From Callaeas wilsoni (Eukaryota > Chordata > Aves > Passeriformes > Callaeidae): DNA of 64,000 nt. Both the position numbers and the translations under genes were made by a program. The notes under the pieces were generated by a model. The model searched no databases. It saw only the letters and a list, made by a program, of their open reading frames with translations, and was not told the origin of the DNA. Below, in pieces: positions 25,437 through 35,565 of the stretch; within the stretch, counting starts at the first letter, position 1; every line of letters starts with the position of its first letter. Location of the stretch: NCBI GenBank assembly GCA_013398955.1, contig VWPU01005268.1, forward strand, positions 124,001 through 188,000, in the 5' to 3' direction.

Positions 25437-26334
25437 TCCATGCCAGCCCAATTTTGGCCAAGTCTCCATACCCTTAAGAAAAAATAAAATCCACATATTT
25501 ATTTTATACAAAATTCAAGTATTTTTATACACAGTTATCATCCACATCTTGCAAATTTCTATACACTAGACAGTCAAATGCAGTAGTCCATGAATCTTGC
25601 TTGCATAGCCTTTCAACATTTTTCCTTTGGAGACTAATGTAAACGGTAAATATTCCAGGCTTACTAGACACAATAGGGTGTTTAAAGCACAAAGCATCTC
25701 AAGACCTAATAAGAAAGAAAATCATGTCTCAAGCTATCTGAAAGGAAGATCCATCTCCTTCCAGGAGTCATCAGCCTCCTGCCTCCACACCAACACAGCC
25801 ACTTCATAGCCATCTCAGCCGTACCTACAACTCTGTGCTGTTCGGAGAATTTCCCCACTAGCTTCCCTTTGTGAACTTTGGGAAATGAATGAAGGAACCA
25901 GCTCAGGAAAACCAAGCTTTACCCTGACCTTCAGTACAAACAAGAAAAGGCTGTGGGAGCAGTGTGTTGATGCCCACAAAGCATATATATACGCTGTATG
26001 CAAGATAAAAGAAGATTTCAGATCCAATTCTAATTTTTGTAAGAAATCCCATAAACATTTTGATGGATTAAAATTCCAGTTAGGGACCTTCCCCACTGTC
26101 CACTCTTCCTATGGGAACTGCTGGGACTCACCAGTGCATTCCATCTACAGCCACACAGAGAAGTTACAGACTGCTTCTCCAAATATAAAAGTGCCCAAGT
26201 ACACTACAGTATCCTTAGCACTGAATTTTTCTTAGTTTTTGCTTTCTTTAGTAATACACACTCATTAGGAACACTGTAAGTGAGCAAAACGTACAAATCT
26301 ACTGACACCAGTAAAATTGCACTCATGTATGCTG

Positions 26335-27316
26335 ATTGAAATTATTGGTAAAGAACTGAAGGATAGGAAAGTAATTAATGCTAGTTTACACAGTTTTATG
26401 GAAAATAGGTCTTGTCAAACAAACTTCATTTCATTCTTTGGTAGGGATACGTATTTTATAAGCTTAAGAGCTTATACACTTACAGTTTTATAAGCATTTG
26501 ACTTAGGACTACTGCAGAACATTCTAGTTCCATCAATGAAAGCATGTGTTGAACTGCTAACTAATGGAAGACCCTCAGAAATCTATTACCCTAAGGGGTC
26601 TTCAAACACAGGTGGGTTGAAGAAGATGCAGGTAAAATTAGTAATAACAACAACGCTATTCAGCATTTTGATCAATTACTCATAAGTTATAAAATCACTG
26701 CTGATAAAAATTTCCAGGTGATGCAAAGACGATAAAATGTCAGGAGAACTGGATATCAACAGATGGGGAGAATTGGATTTTGTCAAAGTTCTGTTCTTTC
26801 AAATAAAACCTTTTAGTAGAGCAAGCCTTCAATAAAAAGGAATGCATGCTGTATCTACAGGATGGGACATGGGTGCAGGTGAGGTGTGCTGCACCCTGAA
26901 GAACAGAGATTCTGGAAAGGATTACAACAAATAAACAACTGAACATGAACACGCAGTGCAATGTGGCAAAGATGGCCAAAGCAATCCCTGGAGGCATAAA
27001 CAGGAGGTAGTGGGTAGGCTTGGAAAGGCATTTTTACTTTTCTCTATTGCATTGTTTTCTAAAGGGATCTTCAGTTGGGTGAAGAAAGGCGTAACAAGAA
27101 CCAAAGTCGGGAACGTGAAGCCAAGAATGAAAGAAAGAAAAGTCAAATCGAAGCAGAAACAAATCCCACATTTTTAAACAGCAAGGGAATTGACCAGTGG
27201 AACAAAACTATCAATGGAAGGGAGGAGCTTTAGCCTCCTGATGGGTTCAAGATGGAGAGAATCTGTTTGTGCAAAACTGGGTTCAAAACACGAATGACCT
27301 TTCTGACCTCAAACCA
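26335..27316 (+). mobile_element. Ancient CR1-like LINE remnant, reverse transcriptase to 3' end
   Basis: A series of phrases occurs in family order across about 1 kb. First is GAAAATAGGTCTTGTCAAAC (26401), a hallmark of old amniote CR1/L3-type elements. A worn 'ataagcatttgacttagga' equivalent of the AFD motif region follows. Next is CTATTCAGCATTTTGATCAA (compare 'ctattcaacattttcatcaa'), then an 'aaaatcactgctgataaaaatttccaggtgatgcaaag'-type segment, CTGAACATGAACACGCAGTG, and GCATAAACAGGAGGTAG. Finally there is AAAGGCGTAACAAGA, TTTTTAAACAGCAAGGGAAT before 'tgaccagtggaac', and a terminal 'cctttctgacctcaaacc'. The copy has indels and stops throughout, is shorter than the corresponding part of an intact element, and cannot encode anything. 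Its divergence suggests insertion long before the fresher CR1 ends nearby. Confidence 0.78.
26457..26476. repeat. Inverted repeat, 8-bp arms
   Basis: TATAAGCT and AGCTTATA flank a 4-nt spacer (taag). It lies inside the decayed LINE and probably arose by chance during its decay. Confidence 0.7.
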
Positions 27317-27719
27317 TACAAAAGGAAATTTCTGACATTATGTTTCCTGTGACCTTCAGAGTCAAAAAGAACATTCCTCCTTCTGAGTGACCATAACAAG
27401 CAGTCCTCCCACAAAAGATGAGTCCAGCACAGCAGAAAGGTTTCACTGCTTCTGAAGATTTCTGAGAAGAATTCTGGGTTCTGGAGACAGGCTGGAAAGA
27501 CATTGCTCATATCCTCTGAAAAATATGTGTTGCTTTGTTTCTTAGCTGAGTGACTGTATTTTACCAGAATATAGCTCAGTGGAGGGCCATCACGGAGAGC
27601 TCACATTCAAGCAACTCCCAGAGCTGGAATGTTTGGAGTCCTCTCTAGGTCTGCTTCTGGATTCAACTTCACCTTGTGCTGAAAGCCAAGTCAGGTCTGC
27701 TACCCACACAGTACATTAA
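27317..27719. other. Unique sequence between two LINE remnants
   Basis: About 400 bp between the ancient CR1 remnant and the minus-strand CR1 end. No exon, RNA gene or repeat is seen. Confidence 0.5.
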
Positions 27720-27988
27720 AAAAATCATAGAATCACAGAACCAAATTGGAAGGGATCGTGTAGTTCCAACCCCCTTCCATGGGCAGAGACACCTTCCACT
27801 AGAGCAGATTGCTCCAAGTCCCAGTCAGCCAGGCTTTGAACGCTTTCAGGGATGGGGCATCCACAGCTTCTCTGGACAGCCTGTTCCAGTGCCTCACCAC
27901 CCTCATGGAAGAGTTTGTTCCTTATATCTAATCTAAAACTGCCCTCTTTCATTTTGAAGCCATTATCCCATGTTCCCGTTTGTTCCCA
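27720..27988 (-). mobile_element. CR1 LINE, 5'-truncated 3' end
   Basis: Read on the minus strand it is a classic CR1 tail. It has the sequence before the 3' untranslated region ('cactggaacaggctgtccagagaagctgtgg'-type; GAACAGGCTGTCCAGAG is present), then a 'ttcaaagcctggctgactgggacttggagcaa' block and 'ctctgcccatggaagggggttgg'. It ends in the CR1-type 3' terminus AGAATCACAGAA/TTCTGTGATTCTATGATT, which lies at 27720-27740. Only about 270 bp remain; severe 5' truncation is normal for CR1. No coding capacity is left. It is clearly younger than the neighbouring ancient remnant. Confidence 0.94.
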
Positions 27989-28166
27989 AAGGGATTTTTT
28001 GCCAATTATGACTCCTGGAATTCACAGATCCTGAAATTTGCTTCAAGCTTCATGTTCAAGCACATACGAGATGACTCTGAAACCATTATGTTTTATCCTC
28101 TACTATATTTCCCACCACCCATGCTACTGAAAGTTCACATATGGTCTAAGAATACTGCTACAGCTC

Positions 28167-28184
28167 AAAAAAAAAAAAAAAAAA
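28167..28184. repeat. Poly(A) tract
   Basis: Eighteen consecutive A. No recognisable retroposed gene body or polyadenylation signal precedes it. Confidence 0.9.
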
Positions 28185-29439
28185 GGCATTAATGAGATTT
28201 TTTTATGGCAACGAATAGCTAATTTTCAAGTCCTACCTGAAAGCTAGAGCTGAAGAAATAAACAACCCCCTAAATATCCTGCTGGGCACAGCATCAGAGC
28301 TGGCTTCAAGGGAACAGCACCACCTACTGAATTGCTCCCAAGGGTCCCTCCAGCCATTCCTGGTGATTCTCTTGACAAAGTACTGACCAGCAACTCTAAA
28401 TAAATCACTCCCCAGGATGGCACAGCTGCAGGAACTCAAAGTGATAAGAGATGTTTTCCATTCCTAACTCTAACTTTGAATTTTTCTTCTACCTGCTGTA
28501 AATGGTTCAGCTTATAAATGCAATCATTTTTTTGATGTCACTAAAACTATGTTTTAGTTACAGTTACAAGCAAATGTCACTCATCTACACACTCTACCTA
28601 CTGCCTGAAAACAATATGATTTAAGGAGTATGTCAGCAGTAAGAAAAGACTCTTCCCACTGGATTAAAAATGTGCATTTTAAGAAAGGAAACACTTTTAG
28701 AAAGAAGGAGAGGGAGTCTTCTGTTTCTGTAGTTTATTTTTCTGCTTAATGAAACAAGGTTTCCAGCTTCTACAATAGCAGCTGCAAAGGCACTTCATTA
28801 ATCTCCTGAGTGCACTGCCTCTCCCTGCATACCTGTAGCTGCCCTGCTCCAGACTCCTGAAAATTATCTGTTGGCATCGCTTCAACATTCTTATGAAATA
28901 AAAAAAAAAGAAAGTTTTACAAAAAGTCTAAAACTACATCAGTTCTACAACTTTCAGAAAGAACACGTTAACCAACGAGTTCATCGCCTGTAGTTCTCCC
29001 ATATTTTGAAGACATCCAGCAGCACTGGAGTCAAACTTGCTCCCACTGAGAATAAATCAAAAGACCGTCAGTAGAGATCTACTCAAGTAAATGACAAACA
29101 AGGGAAGAAGTCGTTACTGCAATCTCAACACAGACTGCGTCAAATGCCAGATGCTTGTTCAGGCCAAAGCCTTCAGGGATGATTAAAAAAACACACAAGA
29201 ATTTTCAGAAGTGCTCAAGTATGCTAGGAAACCAAATGGCATGGGAAGCAAAGGCTGCTCATGGCTCCTAATATTACCTAGATGACCTGAAAACCCCACG
29301 TGATGAGATTTGACCCAAGGATTTAGACAAACTCAAGTTTTCCCACCTTGTTCTGGAGCATTTAACTTGACCTACCTATTGAAAATGGATGGATCTGCTC
29401 TCATTAATGCCCTCTATTTTAAGAGGAAACAGCATCAGT

Positions 29440-29680
29440 GAGCCCCAGACCTCACCATCTGGGGTTTCTCGGTTTAAAACTAAACATTAATTATGCAAGG
29501 GCTTTACAGGGTTCTCAGATCTGTAATGGCAAAGCTCTATAGAGGAAATAAAAAGCTGGCGACAGGGCAGTGCTCACAGATCTGATTACTAATTACATTT
29601 GCTTCCTTATACTTGCACCTGCCATAATTATGATAAAGGGTGGAGTTTCAAGTAGAGTTGATAGGAAATTTTATGACAGA
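29440..29680. promoter_or_regulatory. Candidate non-coding regulatory element
   Basis: A complex, repeat-free block with three palindromic TAATTA homeodomain cores (29488-29493, 29590-29595, 29625-29630). The first sits in TAATTATGCAA, an octamer-like context, and a CACCTG E-box lies near 29616. Such clustering resembles developmental enhancers, but AT-rich DNA also produces TAATTA by chance. Conservation is untested. Confidence 0.27.
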
Positions 29681-30473
29681 ATTCCCTCTAGAACATTGTA
29701 AGACACCACACTTTTTACAGCGCAATACTTGTTAAAAACACAAAGATCTTTTTTGTCATCCATGTCATAGCTAACCCACAGCTCTGTGATTTCCCTCACA
29801 GATGACCAAAATGGTCTACACTGTGCAAAGTTTAGCTGACTCCAAATATAGAACTCTGTAGCAGCACGGAATGGAAAAAAATCCTTGCTTACAATTTATT
29901 TCATATATGGGTTTTAAAAAATAAAATCATTATCCCACCAAGTGAAAATACTGGCTTGTGTTCCACACAAGGTTTGGAAAACGAAAGGGAAATTAATACG
30001 TATGCTTGAGTCTATTCATGCAGTTACATTTTAACTCTGCAGTATAATCTCTTCTTCTTCACAATATCACAATATTTTTCCTAACTGATCTCCAAGCTCG
30101 AGCTTCACTTCTACATAAACCAGGACATACTGTTTTCCACATGCATACAATGTACACAGTAATAAGAAAATCAAACAAAAACTACAGAAGTGGCCAAAAT
30201 GGAGATAAGAGTGGAGGCTTATTTGCTGTAGTATTTTTTCCTCACTGGTGGAATGACTTCCATAATGAAGTCCCTTCATTCACTAAAAAAATTGCTCTTC
30301 ATTTCAGCATCCATTCTAACAATAAACTACTGGAAAAATGCTTGGTAATACTTATTAATGCAATAAAACAATAAATACCGTTCTGCCACCAGAAGAACAA
30401 GCTAGTTAAGCCCATTCCTTTATTTTTTCATTCGCAGGGAACTAGTCCCTTGCACCACCTACCTCACCCCTCC

Positions 30474-30497
30474 AAAAAAAAAAAAAAGAAAAAAAAA
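30474..30497. repeat. A-rich tract
   Basis: Fourteen A, one G, nine A. Low-complexity DNA. Confidence 0.9.
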
Positions 30498-30639
30498 GGC
30501 AAAGAAAATAAGACCTTAGAGAATAGGCAGTTGAGCAGAGGACTAAAATATCCCATGCATCAGGCAAAAGTCTGTAACATTATCTAGAACGACAGCACAG
30601 CCATTGTTAGTGCTGCCAAAGCACTGCATGTTTGCTGTA

Positions 30640-31078
30640 TCACCCCGGGTCCCTGGAGAATAATAAACTAAGCAGATTAGACAGAGACTGATGTCTCCGC
30701 ACTGCTTCCACCTCCGCCGACCACGGCGCTGCTCCGCGCTCCAGAGCACAGGCGGGCAGGTAAACCCTCGGAACGGGTACTCCGTGTTGGCGGGGGCGGG
30801 GGGCCGGGAGCTGCTGCCAACAACCAGGGCCTGTTTATTATTTAACAGTTGGTATTGCTACAGGCCTGGCACTGCAATAGAGCAATCTCTGCCTCAGCAA
30901 GAGTAAGCCTGATTACAAGAGTGCGGGAGCCAAATCATGTTTACCATCATCGGCGAGAAACTCAGTGCCCCCAACGGGCACTTAGAGCAGCGTCTGTCTG
31001 TCCATCCGTCCTCAGGCTGCCTCCCTGGCACAGAGTAGAGACGAGGTGGCGGTCCTCATGTGGGACACGGAAGCAAGG
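30640..31078. promoter_or_regulatory. Small CpG-rich island, candidate promoter or enhancer
   Basis: By hand count about 24 CpG fall in roughly 440 bp, at slightly over 50% GC, whereas CpG is rare in most of the window. The densest part is 30695-30815, with about 14 CpG. It includes a GC box of the Sp1/KLF type (GGGGGCGGGG, 30792-30801). A splice-donor-like GCAG/GTAAAC lies at about 30758-30767, directly after the dense GC block, as in many CpG-island first exons. A TGTTTATTATTTAACA segment follows near 30832. A perfect 7-bp hairpin (AGTGCCC/GGGCACT) lies at 30964-30982. No convincing coding first exon is seen, so a non-coding RNA promoter or an unmethylated enhancer is as likely as a gene start. 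Confidence 0.4.
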
Positions 31079-31299
31079 TTTTTGACAGGATGGTCCTCAA
31101 AACTGTAGGGTACTCCCTGTACTGGCACTGGCCAGTCCATGTCCTCCTCTCAATTTTTATGAGCCCATACGTAGCCTCAACTCACCACCTCAAGCACCTG
31201 ATGTCACCCATGGCTAAAAAAGCTTCCATCTCCGGGCAGGGCAGGAGTCAACAATGCACTTGTGCATATAGTCTACTTCACCTCCCAGCAAGGACAGTG

Positions 31300-31498
31300 T
31301 GCCACAGAGAAAAGACTGGAACAGGCTGCCCAGGGAGGTTGTGGATTGCCCAACTCTGTCAGGGTTCAAAGTCAGGTTGGATAAGGCCTTGAGCAACCTG
31401 GTCTAATGGGAGGTGTCCCTGCCCATGGCAGGTGAGGGGCTGGGACTAGACAATCTTTAAGGTCCATTCTAACCCCTTACCATTCCATGATTCTATGA
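31300..31498 (+). mobile_element. CR1 LINE, 5'-truncated 3' end
   Basis: GACTGGAACAGGCTGCCCAG (31315) opens the standard CR1 3' segment. A 'gggaggttgtgga' phrase, 'gttcaaagtcaggttggataaggccttgagcaacctggtcta', GGGAGGTGTCCCTGCCCATG and 'ggggctgggactagacaatctttaaggtcc' follow. The end is the CR1-type 3' terminus CCATGATTCTATGACT. About 200 bp remain, with no coding potential. Compared with the minus-strand copy about 3.3 kb upstream it belongs to a related but different subfamily, with 'gagcaacctggtctaatgggaggtgtccc' in place of 'gagcaatctgctctagtggaaggtgtctc'. Confidence 0.94.
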
Positions 31499-32459
31499 CT
31501 TCACCAGTGTTTAACTCCTATGATTCAAAGAAAGGCAACACTGACAAATAACTTGGCATCAAAAGCTTTCTTCACGTGTGCTGGAAGTCATCCCTGTACA
31601 CAAGAAAAATCTGGAACACCTCCCTACATACACACGAATTTCAACTGATCCAATTTAAATTTATTTACAGGAATGCACAAAGATTCAGTCATACTCTATA
31701 ACAGAAATTGTGAAGTATGGAATCTATTGAGTAAATGTAATTATCAAGTGCCATGAATAAATAATACTGGGTCAACCCTCAACAATCTATTGCAATCATA
31801 ACAAAGGAAGAACAGATCATGTTGGTGATATGAAGCCTTCAGTTTTAACTTGTCTGTTTAAGTGCTATCTTATTTTGGTAGCCACAAGAAGCTAATTGCA
31901 TCTGATGGCTGCTTCTCAGTCTGCACAAAACAAGCTCAATGATCATCTACTTCCTGATGAACAGGTGTTTCTCCAATTTTGGTGAGGTTCAGTGCAAGGG
32001 TGGGCTGCTGGGAGACATGTAGTCACTTGAATTGCCACCACTGGTTTGCTACGTGACACTGAGACCTGGTGGAAAGTGACTTTTCTCACATCCCCCCTTC
32101 ATGAAACAGGGAAAATGAAAAGCAATGCATGTAAAAACTAACAACTGACTCTTTAATATTGATGAAGAGCTTAGCAGTACTGACATGGTACGTGTGCTTA
32201 GAAACAGAAAGTTTGATTTTATTCTGCATCACTACAACAGACCCTGACTGGTCTCATCAGCAGAGGGACAGCAAATGCAAAAGCCTATGGAAAATAAGAT
32301 TTAATTTTAAGTTGAGGTCGCTCCCAAGTTGGGACAGCCTGTAGCACGGTAAAGCAGGATCCTTCAACGAACTCATTATGGTCACACCTTGAGGAGGACC
32401 CTGAGCATCATGAGGGATCCCATATCCAGGGAAAACTGGAGTCTGCCATAGCTTCTGGG

Positions 32460-32830
32460 CAGCACGGGAAAGCGTTACTCAGACAGGTGGTTAGAAGCAC
32501 AAACCACCACCTGCTCCTGGATCCCTTGCCGCTGTTTTCCCCAGCTGACTCTGGCCCTGGCTGCTTTCAGCTGGCCAGCGCAGCTGCCCCGTGCTGCTGG
32601 AGGGAGATGGCTGCAGGCTGCTCGCGGGAGAGGCAGCAGCAGCAGCTGCACACCCCTTCCCTGCCACCTCCCGCACACTCCTCCCGTCCCCAGAGAGGGG
32701 GACCAGGCTGGGGCTTCTATTTAGATGCCCTAGTTTAGTCAAAACCCCTTGGCTGCAGCACACACGACCTGCACAAACCACGGTCTCACCTGCAAATTGC
32801 AAAACCAGGAGAGTCTGAAGTAGACCCTCC
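32460..32830. other. GC-rich block, not CpG-rich
   Basis: Local GC content is clearly higher than the surroundings, with a (CAG)4 run at 32634-32645 and several pyrimidine stretches ending in CAG. Frames of 60-103 codons are open on both strands at once, which follows from a shortage of AT-rich stop codons and is not evidence of a gene. CpG is well below expectation for this GC content. The block could be an exon of an unrecognised non-coding transcript, an old GC-rich repeat, or a GC-biased recombination patch. Confidence 0.5.
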
Positions 32831-33889
32831 TAGACCACTCCAGGAGTGATGGTTGTGCACGACTCCGGGGTGCAGGGAAGGGTGGGCAGAGCACACTCAG
32901 CCACGGGACCTACCCTAGGGATGTGTACAGCAGACTTCAGTCCCCAGAGCTGCCAATCTGGCACTAACACATAATTTGTACTAAATAACCTTTCGAGAAT
33001 TCAAACACAAATAATGTAATAATAGCAATTAGACCCTTTACTAAGCATAGCTGTATCAGACATGCAGTCCAGTCATTTCACAGAAGGTAAAAAGCACTTG
33101 ACAAAGGAATCTGCACCTTCACAGGCACTAGAGGTGTGCAGGTATATGTAATAATTGCATTCCTTGTGTATTAATGTTTGCATATAAGAAATGCATGCTG
33201 AGCTAGCATAACACCTCCTTCCTCAAATAATAACTAAGTTTCAAACTGTGCCTGAAGTGCTCTTTATATAGTACACAGAAATGGGTTATGTAAAGATTAG
33301 AGCTGTGAGAGTTGTTCAAAACATAACTAAAAATCTAGCAACGAAATTCAATTCTAACCTGAGTTTCCCCAACAAAAAACTCAGGCCAGTTTTACAGAAA
33401 GATCTGCAAATTTTTTGAGAGTTTTGACACTGAAATCCTACCAATTTTATACCAATAAAGAGAAGGGAGAAGGAAAATAAGAAAAGGATAAAATGGCATG
33501 GGAAGAGGTTGGAAAATAACAAAAAACAAAACAGGAGCAGTAAGGTTTCTTCCCTTCTTCCCATGCTTCTGCCCTTCTTTCCCATGGTGAAAAGTGGAAA
33601 AACAGCCCCCAGCTTCCAGTGAGTGAATCTTGTTATAATGGAGCCATAGTGCAATGTGGGGAGCTCAGGGTGTTCAGATGCTTTTGTATGTATGTGCACC
33701 GTTACTAGGAGATGACTAGATTTGGTACCAGGATAATATTCCACCATTGTGTGGTGTTTTCCCATCTGATGTTGCCTTTTCCCCAGTTTAAAAAAAGAGA
33801 AACTAATAAAAAAGAAAATTAAAAAAGATACAATAATTGTTACTGCACACTCTAATGAATTATTGTGTTCAAGGTTCCTACAAAAAAAG

Positions 33890-34170
33890 TAATATTATAC
33901 TCGGCTTATGTTTTAATTGATTTATTAATATTTTATCACAGGAATGTAATTTAAGCTCCTCATGATTTAGATCTCATAAACCTTTAGCATTTTGCAAATT
34001 CAAATTCCAATTTAAAGCCAGGGCGAGCAATTAACTTTTCTATCATCTTGTCAGGGGAGAAGGTTCGTGTTTAATTTGAGACAAAGTGACAGAAATATAT
34101 ATACACTGTATGTATTACCCCAATTTAATTTATGAGTCAGCACCATCCACCTTCCAAATGTAGATTTAAT
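33890..34170. promoter_or_regulatory. Candidate non-coding regulatory element
   Basis: A complex AT-rich block carrying TGATTTAT (33918-33925), a HOX-PBX composite consensus. A TEAD-like GGAATG (about 33941), several homeodomain AATTA/TAATTT words, and an AP-1/MAF-like TGAGTCAGC (34133-34141) follow. No open frame spans it and no repeat is recognised. A regulatory role is inferred from motif content only. Confidence 0.25.
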
Positions 34171-35537
34171 GGAAGGGGAGGAGGGAGTGGGGGAAGACCC
34201 CCTGCTATTGTGGCACTTGCTGCAATATCTGCCCCAAATTCACTATGAAATACTGCCCCTGGCTTATTGAGATACAAGGCTAGATTGATTACAGCTCTAT
34301 TTTCAACCCTTTTGTTTTAATTTCCATTCACTCATCACTTTCTCATATAAACTATGTTCTCTCAAATGTCAATTAGCGTGTCCCAGCCAGCAATGGGCAG
34401 TTGAAGGCACCGCAGGTACTGCCATTGCCTGTCCCAATCGTGCTGCTTCCTGCCCCCAAGAGTCCCCCTAAAAGGCAGATATCAGACAAAGACAGCTCCC
34501 CATAGGATTGACACGAGTTAATACCTGTGGGGCCAAACCCCGTAGTCCTCACTGCTGCACCAGTCACACTGAAGTCTGCGTGGTCCTCGTTTAAGGAGGA
34601 AACAGAATAAAAAAGTGGTGCTACTAAACTATCCTTGCTATTCTTTCCCACTCAAAAGGACATTCCAACCTCTTTATGTGTAATGAAGGAAACCTGCAGT
34701 CTAAATTTGCATGGGCAAAAATTTGCATGAACACAACAAACCACTGGTTAGCATTTGCATGTCCTTTTTTAATCAAGTAAGGGAAGGGCTATTCTATAGC
34801 TACTTGCCAGAGACTTTCCAGATCTGCTGTCCCCACGACACAGATAAGCACTGCAGAGGAGTAAGCTCATGAGCTGAAAAGGTGACTGAGAACACGGCCC
34901 ACATATCACCCTTTGGTCTTTGCTGTGTCCCTAAACACTTACATAAAGCAAGCTGTGCTTCAGCTTTCCAGGGGAGGAGAGGCTTTACTGACATGCGAGG
35001 ACTTTGCCATTACTGTCAGCAAGCCTGACAGTCCTATTGTATCAGAGGGAATTGTTTCAGAAAGGAATCAGGGGCTCATTTCCAACACTTCTAAACACAA
35101 CCAAGCTGAATCTCAAGAATTACAAAATCTTGATGCTGCAGACTCAGGCCCAGACAGTCCAAGATATTGGAATAATCGGGTCTTATCCTAATTTACAGAG
35201 CTGTCACAGACACTGTATGTGCAGATCCAGCTCTACATCCAAGCCTAAGTAAGTACAATTTTAAGTTTCAGTGTTCAACAAGCATGTCAGATAGAGCCAA
35301 GTCAGAAACATTCTTCCTCCTCATGAAATGAAAATTTTGGCCTTCATCTTCAAAACATTTGAAAATCAAAACTTCTTTAATGTAAACAAAAAATCTCCAC
35401 CAGTTTAAATTAAATGAAATATTTTGTTTTACTTATTCCAACCCACTTCTCTGGAATTCTTAGGCATCTTTAGTATTATTTTCTTTCCTTAGAAATAGAA
35501 AAAGAATGCTCTTGTATTGAAAAATTGTGATTCCTTT

Positions 35538-35565
35538 AAGCAAGCAAGCAAGCAAGCAAGCAAAC
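35538..35565. repeat. (AAGC)n microsatellite
   Basis: About six to seven copies of the tetranucleotide AAGC, ending as the unit decays to AAAC. Likely length-polymorphic. Confidence 0.95.

Larger units (their letters stand above)
18200..26330. other. Unique AT-rich sequence, no gene seen
   Basis: About 8 kb without a supportable exon. It holds a (CTAA)3 run near 18553-18567, a duplicated forkhead-like motif at 19995-20026, a hairpin at 20793-20819, an assembly gap at 23182-23225 and a long T tract at 25398-25422. The 101-codon plus-strand frame at 19067-19372 and the 116-codon one at 25885-26235 have no recognisable domain. Confidence 0.55.
27990..30630. other. Unique sequence, no gene seen
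   Basis: No supportable exon. An 18-A tract lies at 28167-28184, and no AATAAA poly(A) signal is seen just upstream, so a processed pseudogene is not supported. The motif-dense block at 29440-29680 is listed separately. An A-rich tract follows at 30474-30497. Confidence 0.55.

Noticed and set aside
25885..26235. 116-codon plus-strand frame, with an antisense frame overlapping it
   Set aside because: No domain, chance length, and opposite-strand frames are open across the same interval.
27676..27952. Open frames on both strands at 27676-27952
   Set aside because: These are translations of the CR1 3' end, which is non-coding.
28000..28184. Processed pseudogene ending at the 18-A tract
   Set aside because: No gene body is recognised and no AATAAA signal or target-site duplication is seen.
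30790..30812. G-quadruplex in the CpG island
   Set aside because: The G runs are too few and too contiguous for a canonical four-run structure.
31060..31392. 110-codon plus-strand frame
   Set aside because: Its second half is translated CR1 3' sequence, so it is not a host gene.
32491..32802. Ala/Ser/Gly-rich frames on both strands in the GC-rich block
   Set aside because: Both strands are open because stop codons are AT-rich. Low-complexity composition with no domain.
33316..33765. Longest open frame (149 codons, minus strand) with a hydrophobic middle
   Set aside because: About one frame of this length is expected by chance in both strands of 64 kb at this base composition. No domain is recognised, and the hydrophobic part is the complement of a purine-rich tract.
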